A DNA stretch of 64,000 bases from Sulfitobacter guttiformis (GTDB taxonomy: Bacteria > Pseudomonadota > Alphaproteobacteria > Rhodobacterales > Rhodobacteraceae): contig NZ_RAQK01000001.1 in assembly GCF_003610455.1 (NCBI RefSeq), positions 1,488,001-1,552,000 on the forward strand, written 5' to 3'. A program made the position numbers and the translations under genes. Below, one piece after another: positions 35,287 through 45,070 of the stretch. How positions within the stretch are numbered: the stretch's first letter is position 1; every line of letters starts with the position of its first letter. The notes under the pieces are model-generated. The model was not told the origin of the DNA. It did no database searches and saw only the letters and a program-made list of their open reading frames with translations.

Positions 35287-36081
35287 TCAAAAGGTCAGAA
35301 TTTTGGAAGTTATTATGTCGATGACTTGTACGACGGCGCTAACCTTTACGTGATCGGCAGCGTCTGGATGAGGGTGACCGAACGCACCCACATCGTTGTC
35401 GAAATAGCGGCCTGATACGTCAGCAAAGTCAGGACCAAGTGCTGTGCGACGTAAGATAATCGCACCAATGCCGACATCATTGCCCGCAATGCCAAAGCCC
35501 TCTTTGACCATCTTGGTTGCTAAAAGCGAGCCGGGATTGACGGAAAGGAAGCTCGGGCCATCGGGGTGTTCCGCAGCAAGGTGTTGCGACCACATTGTGA
35601 TTGCCAACTTACTTTGAGCGTAAGCATTCATATCATCCATTTCGACGCCACCCATGAGAGCACTCAGGTCAACAGGGGCTTGCGCAGCGGATGACAGATT
35701 GACGATTCGACCACAGCTTCCCAATAACGGCAGCAACCGTTTGGTCAGGATGTAGGGCGCAATCGTGTTCACCATAAATCGCAGATCCAAACCATCTATT
35801 GTTACTGTATTCGGGGATTTCAACACGCCAGCATTGTTGATGAGGACGTCGATACGGGCGTGATCGTGGTTAATATCCTCAGCCAGTTTCAGGACGTCTG
35901 CGCCATGGGAAAGATCTGCCAGATAAGCCTGAACGTCTCCGCCAATTGTCGCGCGGGCAGCCTCCAACTTAGCGGCGCTGCGCCCATGAAGCAGCACTTT
36001 GTGCCCCTCGGTCGCCAGCAGTTTCGCCGCCTCCAACCCGATCCCGTCAGTGGCTCCAGTGATCAAAATTGTTTTAGACAT
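35287..36081 (-). CDS. Short-chain dehydrogenase/reductase
   Basis: A 264-residue classical SDR: TGATDGIGLEAAKLLA (cofactor-binding TGxxxGxG), NNAGVL, and the catalytic Ser-Tyr-Lys in NLSSAAQ and YAQSKLAI. I chose the ATG at 36081 (AAAGGG upstream) because the in-frame extension to 36117 is not SDR-like. Substrate unknown. It is first in a two-gene leftward unit with the QOR-like gene. Confidence 0.92.
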   Translation of the reverse strand: MSKTILITGATDGIGLEAAKLLATEGHKVLLHGRSAAKLEAARATIGGDVQAYLADLSHGADVLKLAEDINHDHARIDVLINNAGVLKSPNTVTIDGLDLRFMVNTIAPYILTKRLLPLLGSCGRIVNLSSAAQAPVDLSALMGGVEMDDMNAYAQSKLAITMWSQHLAAEHPDGPSFLSVNPGSLLATKMVKEGFGIAGNDVGIGAIILRRTALGPDFADVSGRYFDNDVGAFGHPHPDAADHVKVSAVVQVIDIITSKILTF

Positions 36082-36400
36082 GTGAAACCCTTTCAGTTGG
36101 AAACATGGACCAGACATAATGTGACACCTGTTTCATAGATGCTTTGTATCGCCAAAATTCAGGCGGAGGTTCAGCGTAACGTGTTTTATGCCCGCCTTAT
36201 GCAACGCGTCACGGCGTCGGCGCAGGTGCTTAAATCCGACTGAAAACTCGCGTTGATGGGACTTAATTGAAACATTGAAACTAACTCGCTCCGGAAGATG
36301 AATGGGAGGATTGACTTGGTTCGCCTGAACTACATTATATTCACAAAATGTATAAGTCTGGAAAATCGGATTTCATAATTCCGGTTTGGTATATAATCAT
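36082..36400. other. 319-base divergent intergenic region
   Basis: Lies between the SDR and LysR-type start codons. The right end holds a good promoter and a perfect inverted repeat (36311-36352, listed separately). The rest, including 36120-36300, shows no ORF with a ribosome-binding site and no hairpin that I would call; a leftward promoter for the SDR gene must lie here but I cannot place it. Confidence 0.5.
36311..36352 (+). promoter_or_regulatory. LysR-gene promoter overlapped by a palindromic operator
   Basis: TTGACT (36311-36316) and ATTATA (36334-36339) are 17 bases apart, a strong sigma-70 match. TACATT (36331-36336) and AATGTA (36347-36352) form a perfect 6-base inverted repeat with 10 bases between, containing a T-N11-A pattern as bound by LysR proteins. 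The repeat covers the -10 region, which would suit autorepression. Confidence 0.6.
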
Positions 36401-37324
36401 ATGGATACGGAAAGTGTCAGGTTGTTTGTGCTATGTGCAGATAAACTGAATATCAGCGCAGCAGGTCGGGACTTAGGCATGGCACCAGCCGTCGCAAGCG
36501 CCCGGTTGGCCAAGCTTGAAAAAACGCTCGGCGCGGACTTGTTACGCCGCTCAACGCGCAAGGTATCCTTGTCGCTGGAAGGCGCAGATTTTCTACCCTT
36601 TGCCAAAGAAATGCTTGCACAGGAAGATGCAGCACTTGCGGCTTTGGGCATGGTAACTCCGACTGTAAGTGGCACATTGCGGTTCGCAGCCCCCAGTACA
36701 TTCGCGCAAAATTACATCGCACCCATCTTACCCAAGTTCCTCGATACTTACCCCGAGATCATCCTCGACCTGCGCCTGTCGGACACGCAATTCGACCTGA
36801 TCGAGGGGAGTTTCGATCTTGCACTTCGCAATCAGGAGATGTCGGACAGCAGCTTGAAAGGGCGCAAACTGGCAGATGATATGCGCGTTCTCTGCGCATC
36901 ACCCACCTATCTGGCCAAGCACCCCCCCATTGAAAAACCAACCGACCTTGAGCGGCATCGCTTACTTGCGTTCAAGGATTTCTCCACCAGAGGATTGGTT
37001 AACCATGCTGGACGCAAGGCGCATTTCGATCCCAAGGCTGCAACATTGCGCATGCTGTGCGATGATGGGCAAAGTCAGAAGATTGCTACAGTTGCGGGGG
37101 CGGGTATCTCCATCAACTCAATGTGGAGCGTGCACCGAGAGCTGGCTGAAGGCAGTTTGGTCCGCGTTTTATCAGACTACTGGCTGGACCAGCGAACGGG
37201 GCTTTGGCTCGTTTATCCGAAATCGAATGTGTTAACGGCCAAAGTGAGGGTCTTCATCGATTTCCTGCTAGATGAAATTGGCGAACCCTTGTCAGACCTT
37301 CTGCGCACCAATGTCCCTGATTAA
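36401..37324 (+). CDS. LysR-family transcriptional regulator
   Basis: A 307-residue LysR regulator. The N-terminal winged helix (residues 1-60: ESVRLFVLCADKLNISAAGRDL, then SARLAKLEKTLGADLLRRSTRKVSLS) is followed by a two-lobed effector-binding domain of the CrgA-like group. I chose the ATG at 36401; a start five codons upstream is possible. It is divergent from the SDR/QOR pair and is their likely regulator. The palindrome at 36331-36352 suggests it also controls itself. Confidence 0.93.
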   Translation: MDTESVRLFVLCADKLNISAAGRDLGMAPAVASARLAKLEKTLGADLLRRSTRKVSLSLEGADFLPFAKEMLAQEDAALAALGMVTPTVSGTLRFAAPSTFAQNYIAPILPKFLDTYPEIILDLRLSDTQFDLIEGSFDLALRNQEMSDSSLKGRKLADDMRVLCASPTYLAKHPPIEKPTDLERHRLLAFKDFSTRGLVNHAGRKAHFDPKAATLRMLCDDGQSQKIATVAGAGISINSMWSVHRELAEGSLVRVLSDYWLDQRTGLWLVYPKSNVLTAKVRVFIDFLLDEIGEPLSDLLRTNVPD

Positions 37325-37416
37325 AAAAATTCGGCTTTTTGGGGATAATTCCACATCAAAACAGAACTGGCAGTTGAGCGCGGACTAACTGGTATAAATA
37401 AAATCAAGCCTGACCG

Positions 37417-38016
37417 TCACTCTACGACACGCAATGTCAGATTAAGTCGGCCCCCTTTGGGCAATAGCTTGCTTGATCCAGCCCTGATCCGGTCAATCCC
37501 GTGGTATGCCAATCGGGCCTCACCCCCCATTACCACCACATCGCCCGAACGAAGCCAATGGCTCTGCGTTTTGCCCCCGCGCGTCATGTTCCCCATCCGG
37601 AACAGTCCTTCGTCGCCCAGCGATACGGAAACAACGGGCCACTCCATGCTGGCTTCGTCACGGTCGCGGTGCAGACCCATCTTTGCCTCGGCACCGTAAT
37701 AATTAACCAGACAACATTCCGGCTGCCGTTCCAATCCCGTTACCTCGCGCCAGATCGCCAAAACCTCTGTGGGAATTTCAGGCCACGCAACCCCTGCGGG
37801 ATGGAATTGGGAGTACCGATATCCCTTTTCATCCGAGACCCAGCCATATTTCCCCGCCGCAGTCATCCGGACTGACATCAGCGCCCCGTTGGGCATTACA
37901 GGACGGAAAAACGGTGCTTTGGCCACGACAGCACGCACCGCCACCAAAACCGCGCGCTGCTCAGCGCCATCCAGAAACCCCGAATGGATATCGAATCCCT
38001 TAACCGATAGTTTCAC
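37417..38016 (-). CDS. alkB: AlkB-type 2-oxoglutarate dioxygenase (DNA repair)
   Basis: A 199-residue Fe(II)/2-oxoglutarate-dependent dioxygenase that removes alkyl groups from damaged DNA or RNA bases. Iron ligands are His116 and Asp118 (GLHRDRDE) and His172 (AYHGIDR); 2-oxoglutarate-binding arginines are Arg190 and Arg196 (GGRLNLTLR). NYYGAEAKMGLHRD is the classic AlkB nucleotide-recognition stretch. The start is GTG at 38016, with AGAGGAA upstream. It is a single gene, convergent with the LysR gene and divergent from dnaK. Confidence 0.93.
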   Translation of the reverse strand: MKLSVKGFDIHSGFLDGAEQRAVLVAVRAVVAKAPFFRPVMPNGALMSVRMTAAGKYGWVSDEKGYRYSQFHPAGVAWPEIPTEVLAIWREVTGLERQPECCLVNYYGAEAKMGLHRDRDEASMEWPVVSVSLGDEGLFRMGNMTRGGKTQSHWLRSGDVVVMGGEARLAYHGIDRIRAGSSKLLPKGGRLNLTLRVVE

Positions 38017-38087
38017 GCGATTCCTCTCAATTTCTGATCAAATCTCATGATTTATACCTAAATCATCACATCTTGGCCGTTGCGATG

Positions 38088-38116
38088 CTTGCAGCACCCG
38101 CACCCCCTCACTATAT
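38088..38116 (+). promoter_or_regulatory. Candidate sigma-32 (RpoH) promoter of dnaK
   Basis: CTTGCAG (38088-38094) and CACTATAT (38109-38116), 14 bases apart, resemble alphaproteobacterial RpoH elements (CTTG-type -35, CYTATNT-type -10). The start would be near 38124, giving a leader of about 108 bases. No CIRCE repeat is seen, so control by RpoH rather than HrcA is favoured here. Confidence 0.45.
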
Positions 38117-38231
38117 ACCCACCGAGCCGCTGGAAACTGCCAGTTTGCAGCGACACTAGGATCGGAGCATTGGTGCCGTAATGGGCCAACGTTTCGGGTA
38201 ATCGCCTTGAGACAAATGAGGGATCGAACAC

Positions 38232-40151
38232 ATGGCCAAAGTAATTGGTATTGACCTTGGAACTACAAACTCCTGCATCGCAATCATGGACGGCAGTCAG
38301 CCCCGCGTAATCGAAAACGCGGAAGGTGCACGCACAACGCCCTCCATCGTTGCATTTACAGACGACGAACGCCTCGTTGGCCAGCCAGCCAAGCGTCAGG
38401 CCGTCACAAATCCAGAAAACACAATCTTTGGGGTGAAGCGCCTTATTGGTCGCCGCAACGACGATGCCGACCTTGCCAAAGACAAAAAGAACATCCCCTT
38501 CAACGTGATTGATGGCGGCAACGGCGACGCTTGGGTTCAGGCCAAGGGCGAAAAATACTCCCCTTCACAGATCTCGGCCTTTATCCTCGGAAAAATGAAA
38601 GAAACAGCTGAGTCGTACCTCGGTGAGGAAGTAACTCAGGCGGTTATTACCGTTCCTGCATACTTCAACGACGCCCAGCGCCAGGCCACAAAAGATGCCG
38701 GTAAGATCGCTGGCCTTGAAGTGCTCCGCATCATCAACGAGCCAACAGCGGCCGCCCTTGCATACGGACTAGACAAAGAGAACACGCAAACCATCGCGGT
38801 GTATGACCTCGGCGGCGGCACATTCGATGTGACCATCTTGGAAATCGACGATGGCCTGTTTGAAGTTAAATCGACCAACGGCGACACATTCCTCGGCGGT
38901 GAAGACTTTGACATGCGCATCGTGAACTACCTCGCGGACGAGTTCAAAAAAGAGCACTCTGTTGATCTCACGAAAGATAAGATGGCACTCCAGCGCCTGA
39001 AAGAAGCTGCTGAAAAAGCCAAGATCGAGCTGTCCTCGTCTTCCCAGACCGAGATTAACCAGCCGTTTATCTCAATGGGCGCAAATGGCCAGCCGCTGCA
39101 CATGGTTATGAAGCTGACGCGCGCTAAACTGGAAAGCCTAGTCGGCGATCTTATCAAAGCGTCGATGAAGCCTTGCGCCGCAGCGCTCAAAGATGCGGGC
39201 CTCAAGGCCTCAGACATCGACGAAGTTGTGCTGGTTGGTGGTATGACCCGCATGCCGCGCGTCATCGAAGAAGTGACCAAATTCTTCGGCAAAGAGCCGC
39301 ACAAAGGTGTGAATCCTGACGAAGTTGTCGCCCTCGGCGCAGCGATCCAAGCGGGCGTTCTTCAAGGCGACGTCAAAGACGTGGTTCTGCTCGACGTGAC
39401 CCCCCTCTCCTTGGGTATTGAAACCCTCGGTGGCGTATTCACCCGTCTGATCGACCGCAACACAACCATCCCGACGAAGAAATCGCAGATCTTCTCGACC
39501 GCCGAAGATAACCAGAACGCCGTGACAATCCGTTGCTTCCAGGGCGAGCGCGAGATGGCTGCCGACAACAAGATCCTCGGTGCCTTCAACCTTGAGAGCA
39601 TTCCGCCCGCACCACGCGGTATGCCCCAGATCGAAGTAACCTTCGACATTGATGCCAACGGAATCGTATCCGTCGGTGCAATGGACAAGGGCACTGGCAA
39701 AGAGCAGAAAATCACCATTCAGGCATCCGGTGGTCTGTCTGATGCTGATATCGAAAAAATGGTTCAGGATGCCGCAGATAACGCGGAGTCTGATAAAGAG
39801 CGTCGCGCTCTGATCGAGGCCAAAAATCAGGCGGAAAGTTTGATTCACTCCACCGAGAAGTCAGTGGAAGAGCATTCCGATAAAGTCGACCCGACGACTG
39901 TCGAAGCAATAGAATTGGCGATTGCTGCTCTCAAGGACGAACTGGAAACAGAAAACGCCGAAAAGATCAAATCCGGTATCCAGAACGTCACCGAAGCCGC
40001 GATGAAGCTGGGCGAAGCTATCTATAAAAACGCTCAGGATGCGAACGAAGATGACATGGCCGCAGCCGCTGACGAAGCTCCGAATCGTAAAGATGATGAT
40101 GATATCGTCGACGCCGATTTCGAAGACCTCGACAACGACAAGCGCGCGTAA
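38232..40151 (+). CDS. dnaK: Chaperone DnaK (Hsp70)
   Basis: A 639-residue Hsp70: actin-like ATPase domain beginning [11 protein letters not shown] (residues 4-14) with [14 protein letters not shown] and [10 protein letters not shown], a substrate-binding domain with the interdomain linker [15 protein letters not shown], and a lid ending in an acidic tail ([15 protein letters not shown]). Length is normal. GAGGGA lies upstream of the ATG. It is followed by a hairpin and dnaJ; grpE is not in the window. Confidence 0.99.
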   Translation: MAKVIGIDLGTTNSCIAIMDGSQPRVIENAEGARTTPSIVAFTDDERLVGQPAKRQAVTNPENTIFGVKRLIGRRNDDADLAKDKKNIPFNVIDGGNGDAWVQAKGEKYSPSQISAFILGKMKETAESYLGEEVTQAVITVPAYFNDAQRQATKDAGKIAGLEVLRIINEPTAAALAYGLDKENTQTIAVYDLGGGTFDVTILEIDDGLFEVKSTNGDTFLGGEDFDMRIVNYLADEFKKEHSVDLTKDKMALQRLKEAAEKAKIELSSSSQTEINQPFISMGANGQPLHMVMKLTRAKLESLVGDLIKASMKPCAAALKDAGLKASDIDEVVLVGGMTRMPRVIEEVTKFFGKEPHKGVNPDEVVALGAAIQAGVLQGDVKDVVLLDVTPLSLGIETLGGVFTRLIDRNTTIPTKKSQIFSTAEDNQNAVTIRCFQGEREMAADNKILGAFNLESIPPAPRGMPQIEVTFDIDANGIVSVGAMDKGTGKEQKITIQASGGLSDADIEKMVQDAADNAESDKERRALIEAKNQAESLIHSTEKSVEEHSDKVDPTTVEAIELAIAALKDELETENAEKIKSGIQNVTEAAMKLGEAIYKNAQDANEDDMAAAADEAPNRKDDDDIVDADFEDLDNDKRA

Positions 40152-40174
40152 ATCCGCCCCGCGGAACCAATGAC

Positions 40175-40204
40175 AGGGCCGGTCCGATATGACGGGCCGG
40201 CCCT
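40175..40204 (+). terminator. Hairpin between dnaK and dnaJ (attenuator-like)
   Basis: AGGGCCGG (40175-40182) pairs perfectly with CCGGCCCT (40197-40204) around a 14-base loop. No T-run follows, so partial termination, RNA processing or stabilisation of the dnaK message could explain unequal dnaK and dnaJ levels. Confidence 0.5.
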
Positions 40205-40230
40205 TCACGTTCCTGTAAAGGATAATACCC

Positions 40231-41385
40231 ATGGCAAAACGTGACTATTACGAGATCCTCGGGGTCGCCAAAGGCGCCTCCGCAGATGAAATTAAGAAGG
40301 GTTATCGTGTAAAAGCAAAAGAGTTGCATCCTGACCGCAACTCCGGAAACCCAGACGCCGAAGCACAGTTCAAAGAGGCAAACGAAGCCTACGAAGTCCT
40401 CAAAAGCGCCGATAAAAAAGCAGCTTACGATCGCTATGGCCATGCCGCCTTTGAGGGCGGTATGGGCGGCGGCGGTGGCGGTCGCCCAGGCGGCGGTGGA
40501 CAGGGAGACTTCTCCTCTGCCTTTTCCGACGTATTTGACGATTTGTTCGGCGATTTTATGGGAGGGCGCGGTGGCCAGCAAAGCGGCGGACGCCGTGCGG
40601 CACGCGGCTCTGATCTGCGCTACAATCTTCGCGTATCGCTGGAAGATGCTTTTGCGGGGCTGCAGAAATCAATCAATGTGCCGACATCCGTTAGCTGTGG
40701 CTCATGCAGTGGTTCTGGTGCAGAGGGTGGCGCAGAGCCCACAACCTGTCCAACATGCTCAGGCATGGGGAAAGTACGCGCACAGCAGGGATTTTTCACG
40801 GTCGAACGTACCTGCCCGACATGTTCCGGCCTTGGTCAGATCATCAAAAACCCATGTAAATCCTGCCGGGGCGCAGGCCGCGTAGAGAAAGATCGCTCTC
40901 TATCAGTCAACATTCCCGCAGGCGTGGAGACTGGTACCCGCATCCGCCTCGCCGGCGAGGGAGAGGCCGGTATGCGCGGCGGCCCCTCGGGAGATCTGTA
41001 TATCTTCATCGAGGTACAGGAACACGAGCTGTTCGAGCGTGATGGCCCGAACCTCTTTTGCCGCGTTCCTGTAAGTATGAGCAGCGCCGCCTTAGGCGGA
41101 AGCATCGAAGTCCCGACAATTGACGGCGGCCGTGGTCGGGTTCAGGTCCCTGCTGGAAGCCAGTCGGGTCGTCAAATGCGTCTGCGCGGAAAAGGCATGC
41201 CCCATTTGCGTGGTGGCGCAACCGGCGATATGATCATCGAACTTGCCGTAGAGACGCCGGTCAACTTGACCTCTAGGCAAAAGGAAATTCTTCGTGAATT
41301 CGAGGATTTGTCTGAAGAAAACAACCCTGAAAGCAGCAGCTTTTTCTCGTCAGTTAAATCCTTCTGGGATTCAATGAAGGGCTAG
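40231..41385 (+). CDS. dnaJ: Co-chaperone DnaJ (Hsp40)
   Basis: A 384-residue type I Hsp40. The J domain (1-70) carries the HPD motif ([11 protein letters not shown]) that stimulates DnaK ATPase. Next come a Gly/Phe-rich linker ([15 protein letters not shown]), four CxxCxGxG zinc repeats ([32 protein letters not shown]) and the C-terminal client-binding domains. Normal length. The ribosome-binding site AAAGGA precedes the ATG. Confidence 0.98.
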   Translation: MAKRDYYEILGVAKGASADEIKKGYRVKAKELHPDRNSGNPDAEAQFKEANEAYEVLKSADKKAAYDRYGHAAFEGGMGGGGGGRPGGGGQGDFSSAFSDVFDDLFGDFMGGRGGQQSGGRRAARGSDLRYNLRVSLEDAFAGLQKSINVPTSVSCGSCSGSGAEGGAEPTTCPTCSGMGKVRAQQGFFTVERTCPTCSGLGQIIKNPCKSCRGAGRVEKDRSLSVNIPAGVETGTRIRLAGEGEAGMRGGPSGDLYIFIEVQEHELFERDGPNLFCRVPVSMSSAALGGSIEVPTIDGGRGRVQVPAGSQSGRQMRLRGKGMPHLRGGATGDMIIELAVETPVNLTSRQKEILREFEDLSEENNPESSSFFSSVKSFWDSMKG

Positions 41386-41394
41386 ATAATTAGA

Positions 41395-41426
41395 AAGGGG
41401 CGCGCTCTACCAAGGGCGCGCCCCTT
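41395..41426 (+). terminator. Rho-independent terminator after dnaJ
   Basis: AAGGGGCGCGC (41395-41405) pairs perfectly with GCGCGCCCCTT (41416-41426) around a 10-base loop, and is followed by a T-rich stretch (TTCATTTTTCTC). Strong terminator for the dnaK-dnaJ transcript. Confidence 0.9.
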
Positions 41427-41601
41427 CTTCATTTTTCTCTATATTCAATTATCGCTACATCAATATTGTCCGCTTAATGCGATATGCGCGAATTATGTAT
41501 TTCGTTTGGTGTGAATAAAACTATTACGATAATGTTCCTGCTTTGATTAAATGAATTTTTTGGTTAACCGTTTGCTAACCAAATTGCGGCATCTTTGACG
41601 G

Positions 41602-42351
41602 ATGTCAGCATTCAATGAGCAGCCCCTCCCTTTTCTCATGGACGAAGCACTCTCAGCAGCGCCCGTAAGCGGCAAGCAACCTTCTTATATTGCTGATCAC
41701 CGGCAGCGGCTTCGCGCGCGATTTATGGCCGGTGGCCCTGCCGCAATGCCGGAGTACGAGTTGCTTGAACTAATCCTGTTTCGTGCCATCTCCCGACAGG
41801 ATGTCAAACCGCTCGCCCATGCGCTGATGGCTAGGTTCGGTGATTTCAACCGTGTTCTGACCGCTTCCGAAGCACGCCTACGTGATGTTCATGGCGTAGG
41901 CGACGCTGTTATCACAGAACTCAAAATTGTCGAGGCCGCCGCCCACCGCATGGCGCGATCAAAAATCATGCAAGCGCCAGTGTTAACAAGTTGGGATGCA
42001 CTTCTCGATTATTGCCACACAACCATGGCCCACTGCGAGACCGAACAGTTCCGCGTCCTATACCTTGACCGAAAGAACGTATTAATCGGGGACGAGGAGC
42101 AAGCGAAGGGCACCGTCGACCATGTGCCTGTCTACCCGAGAGAGGTTGCGAAACGAGCGCTCGAACTGAACGCTTCCGCGCTCATCTTAGTCCACAATCA
42201 CCCTTCCGGAGACCCTACGCCATCCCGATCGGATATCGACATGACAGCTCGTGTCCAAGCCGCCTGTGAGGCCCTCGGTCTGACACTTCATGACCATCTG
42301 ATCATTGGCAAATCCCGCGAGTTGAGTTTTCGTGCCGAAGGCTACCTCTAG
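41602..42351 (+). CDS. radC: RadC/JAB-domain protein
   Basis: A 249-residue RadC-family protein. An N-terminal helix-hairpin-helix-like part (LRDVHGVGDAVITELKIVEAA) is followed by a JAMM metalloprotease-like domain with VHNHPSGDPTPSRSD (His198, His200, Asp211 as zinc ligands). The name comes from an old radiation-sensitivity link now doubted; biochemical function is unknown. It ends in a CTAG shared with the stop of the convergent OmpA-fusion gene. The upstream 175 bases are AT-rich. Confidence 0.93.
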   Translation: MSAFNEQPLPFLMDEALSAAPVSGKQPSYIADHRQRLRARFMAGGPAAMPEYELLELILFRAISRQDVKPLAHALMARFGDFNRVLTASEARLRDVHGVGDAVITELKIVEAAAHRMARSKIMQAPVLTSWDALLDYCHTTMAHCETEQFRVLYLDRKNVLIGDEEQAKGTVDHVPVYPREVAKRALELNASALILVHNHPSGDPTPSRSDIDMTARVQAACEALGLTLHDHLIIGKSRELSFRAEGYL

Positions 42352-43916
42352 CGGACCCAGACTTCGACGCGACGGTTGGCCTGACGGCCCCACGAGCTAT
42401 CATCACAGGCCATCGGCATCGCCTCGCCAAAGGCGTCCACACCAAGATCTACCCGCTCCAGATTAGCCGTCACTGCGGCTTCGCTCACAGCGCGCCGGAC
42501 CGCATCCGCACGTCGCAGCGCAATCTCTCGGTTGGCCTCCGCGGCGCCATTACCATCGCTGAACCCCACAAACAAAAGGCTCCGCGCATCATATTGCCCA
42601 ACCTCCAATGCCCTTGCCAATTGCTGAACATTCGAGCGCGACTGAGCATCAAGGCGAATTGATCCCGCCTCAAATCGAAATGAAGTGCTCAGCCGCGCCA
42701 TCGGCACCAGGGTCGAGGTCATGCGCTGCAATTCACCCAACGTAATCTCCCCTCCCGCTTGGGCGATTGCATTGGTGAAGCGATTGCCTTGTTCCTCAAC
42801 TGCAATTTCTTCTGGCGTCTGATCCACGAATCCAGATCGACGAATGACGATTTGCGCTGCGGGTTCGCGGGTAAAGGCCAGAAACTCACGTGCCAGTTGT
42901 GGCAAGCGACGGGCCGGAAAATACAAGAACATTGGCGCAGTAAGCGGATAATCTTCCGTCTTGATCGTCCTCCGTGAAGCTTCCATCGAAAAGCCGCAGG
43001 CACCCGTCAGCATCAGCGCTTGCGTGCCGCCACGATCTGCATAGCTGGTTAGCCCCAAGGCAAACGTATCAGACGCAACCGCCTCAGCCAAAGCCTCCGG
43101 TGTAGGATGGCGCATGGCGGTTTGCGTAAACGTCTCAAGACTGGTTGGACGCAGCAACTGATCCACAATGGCCTGCCCCAAGCCGGAGGCATCATCAGGC
43201 AAGTGAAGGTCAATCGGCACATCGGGTCCACCGAGCGCCTTCCAGTTGGTGATGTGACCGGCGAGAACTTGGGCCAGATCGGCAGGCGAAATACCACGCA
43301 CCGGATTGGTCCCAGAGACAACTGGGACAATTGCGTCGAGAGCAAGGACACGGCTGCGGTTGATCCCAGTCATATCACCCATTCCGGTCTCGCGTGCCCT
43401 CACACGCTCATCCGGTCGGATTTCGCGCAGGGACATTACGATGTCGGCCTCGTCAGCCAGTAAATCTGCAAACCCCTCGTCGGTATTGGTGACACGAAAC
43501 CGGAATCTCGCGGCGAGCTTTCCGTCATCCGCACGCCTTATAAGATAGGTGAATGTGCCAAGATCATCACCCTCTTCCCGCTCTGTCAGGTAATCATTCT
43601 TTTGAGCAAAACTTTCGATAAGGGCAGGCATAACAACCGCGCCCAACGTAGACGCACCAGAGATAGAAAGCTCGGCCACATAATCCTGCAAATCTGGACA
43701 GCCGGGTCCGTCACACAAGACACCCGACCCGTCAATTGTTAGCTCGCCATAGTCGGTCGCCAGCCTGTAAAACTCGCCGTCAAAGCCGAGCAACATACCA
43801 CTCAGCTCCACCTTGCTATCTCGCGAGGTGAGCGTCACATCCTGAGCCTTTACAGACAGGACAGTTCCAAACAGGAAAAGTGCGGCCAATAAAGCCGCAC
43901 CTATCGATTTGATCAT
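42348..43916 (-). CDS. Periplasmic-binding domain fused to OmpA domain
   Basis: A 522-residue exported protein with a signal peptide (GAALLAALFLFGTVLSVKAQ). A phosphate-binding-protein-like region spans about residues 75-380 (ISGASTLGAVVMPALIESFAQ, FADLLADEADIVMSLR, NPVRGISPADLAQVLAG, GLTSYADRGGTQALML). A C-terminal OmpA-like peptidoglycan-binding domain follows (about 400-522: LSTSFRFEAGSIRLDAQSRSNVQQLARAL, ANRRVEVWVR). This suggests a sensor or carrier tethered to the cell wall rather than a free transport component. Two genes downstream of secA on the same strand, 17 bases after the preceding gene. Confidence 0.82.
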   Translation of the reverse strand: MIKSIGAALLAALFLFGTVLSVKAQDVTLTSRDSKVELSGMLLGFDGEFYRLATDYGELTIDGSGVLCDGPGCPDLQDYVAELSISGASTLGAVVMPALIESFAQKNDYLTEREEGDDLGTFTYLIRRADDGKLAARFRFRVTNTDEGFADLLADEADIVMSLREIRPDERVRARETGMGDMTGINRSRVLALDAIVPVVSGTNPVRGISPADLAQVLAGHITNWKALGGPDVPIDLHLPDDASGLGQAIVDQLLRPTSLETFTQTAMRHPTPEALAEAVASDTFALGLTSYADRGGTQALMLTGACGFSMEASRRTIKTEDYPLTAPMFLYFPARRLPQLAREFLAFTREPAAQIVIRRSGFVDQTPEEIAVEEQGNRFTNAIAQAGGEITLGELQRMTSTLVPMARLSTSFRFEAGSIRLDAQSRSNVQQLARALEVGQYDARSLLFVGFSDGNGAAEANREIALRRADAVRRAVSEAAVTANLERVDLGVDAFGEAMPMACDDSSWGRQANRRVEVWVR

Positions 43917-43933
43917 GGGACCTCGGTGTTGCG

Positions 43934-44962
43934 TTAGTTTGTGGCCGCAACTGTCAGGTCTTCGTACAGATTATTCAACACAAGAAAGTTCCCTGACGCA
44001 TCGCAGTCCGGAACAGACAGCGTCAAGGTTCGTGTTGTGATATCTTTGCCGCTAAACGTCTGGAGGGTTTTCGCTTCAATCTCCATTCCGCAATTGTTTA
44101 GCGCGACTTCTGCTTCCACACTCAGAGCGACATCGCCGGCATTTTGCACAGCATTTGCTGGAAAGGTGTATACCTCAGCCAACAGGCCATCGGGAATGTC
44201 CGCATCCCCAAGCACTGAGACGAACCCACCTTTTCCAGTGACAGCATAGGTCATATCGCGCATCGCGCCGGACCAGACGTGTCCATCGGTTTGATAATCA
44301 GCACCAAATTCACGGGCGTGCAGATGAAAGCCGGTATCGCCCTTCCACTGGAGCGCTACCCGATCATACTCAGACAATTCCTCGACATTAGCTTGTGCAA
44401 CCGCGCCTTCACCGTTTGTGAAGGCTACGACAAAAGTAGCGTTCAACGCCATCGCTGGGACAATGATGTCAAATGCTCCTGCCTCGTCAGTTGTTTGACT
44501 GAAAAGCAAGCCAGAGTGATGTACAGTCAGACGCTCAAGAGGCAAACACGGCGCGGAAAGGGTCAGGTTCACCATTGCAGCAGCAACAGGGCGCGCATTC
44601 GCAGTTATGGCACAAGCGATATCAGGTGTGGGCTGGGCTTTTGGCTCACTCATGTCAGGGTCACCCCCTACCGCGCCCGCAGCTTGGACTCTGGGCGATT
44701 CAGCTAACTTGGGGGCAATCATTTCGTCGGCAGCAGCAAGGGTAACGGCCTCTTCTGCCTTTGGGACAATAGTGTCATCTTTAAAATCGGCAGATGTCAG
44801 GACAATCTCGCCGACATCAAGCACGACGGCATCAGCATTTATAAGCGTTGCACCTTCATACTCCGCCGGCAACGTTGCCGCACTATTCTGCATGAAGAAC
44901 CCTATACCGATGGCACAGGCCAATGTTCCGGCAGTGGTAATGATTTCCTTGCGGTATTTCAT
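43934..44962 (-). CDS. Exported protein of unknown function downstream of secA
   Basis: A 342-residue protein with one N-terminal hydrophobic segment (TTAGTLACAIGIGFFMQNS, about residues 10-28), which could be a signal anchor, then an Ala/Glu/Pro-rich stretch to about residue 115 and a C-terminal domain of short beta-like segments with four conserved-looking cysteines (CAITANARP, APCLPLERL, NNCGMEIE, VPDCDASGN). No catalytic motif is visible. The first cysteines bracket a segment resembling a carboxypeptidase-regulatory or Ig-like fold (PVAAAMVNLTLSAPC...). It lies 109 bases after secA and 17 before the OmpA-fusion gene. Confidence 0.75.
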   Translation of the reverse strand: MKYRKEIITTAGTLACAIGIGFFMQNSAATLPAEYEGATLINADAVVLDVGEIVLTSADFKDDTIVPKAEEAVTLAAADEMIAPKLAESPRVQAAGAVGGDPDMSEPKAQPTPDIACAITANARPVAAAMVNLTLSAPCLPLERLTVHHSGLLFSQTTDEAGAFDIIVPAMALNATFVVAFTNGEGAVAQANVEELSEYDRVALQWKGDTGFHLHAREFGADYQTDGHVWSGAMRDMTYAVTGKGGFVSVLGDADIPDGLLAEVYTFPANAVQNAGDVALSVEAEVALNNCGMEIEAKTLQTFSGKDITTRTLTLSVPDCDASGNFLVLNNLYEDLTVAATN

Positions 44963-45070
44963 GGTATCGGTCCCTCGCAGCGCAATAGCTCAGGAACGAG
45001 GATGATACAAAAACAGGGCCGCAATAGGGCGGCCCCGCGCTGATATTGTGACGACTTACGGCTTCTGAAA

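Noticed and set aside
38017..38231. CIRCE element (HrcA site) before dnaK
   Set aside because: No TTAGCACTC/GAGTGCTAA repeat is present.
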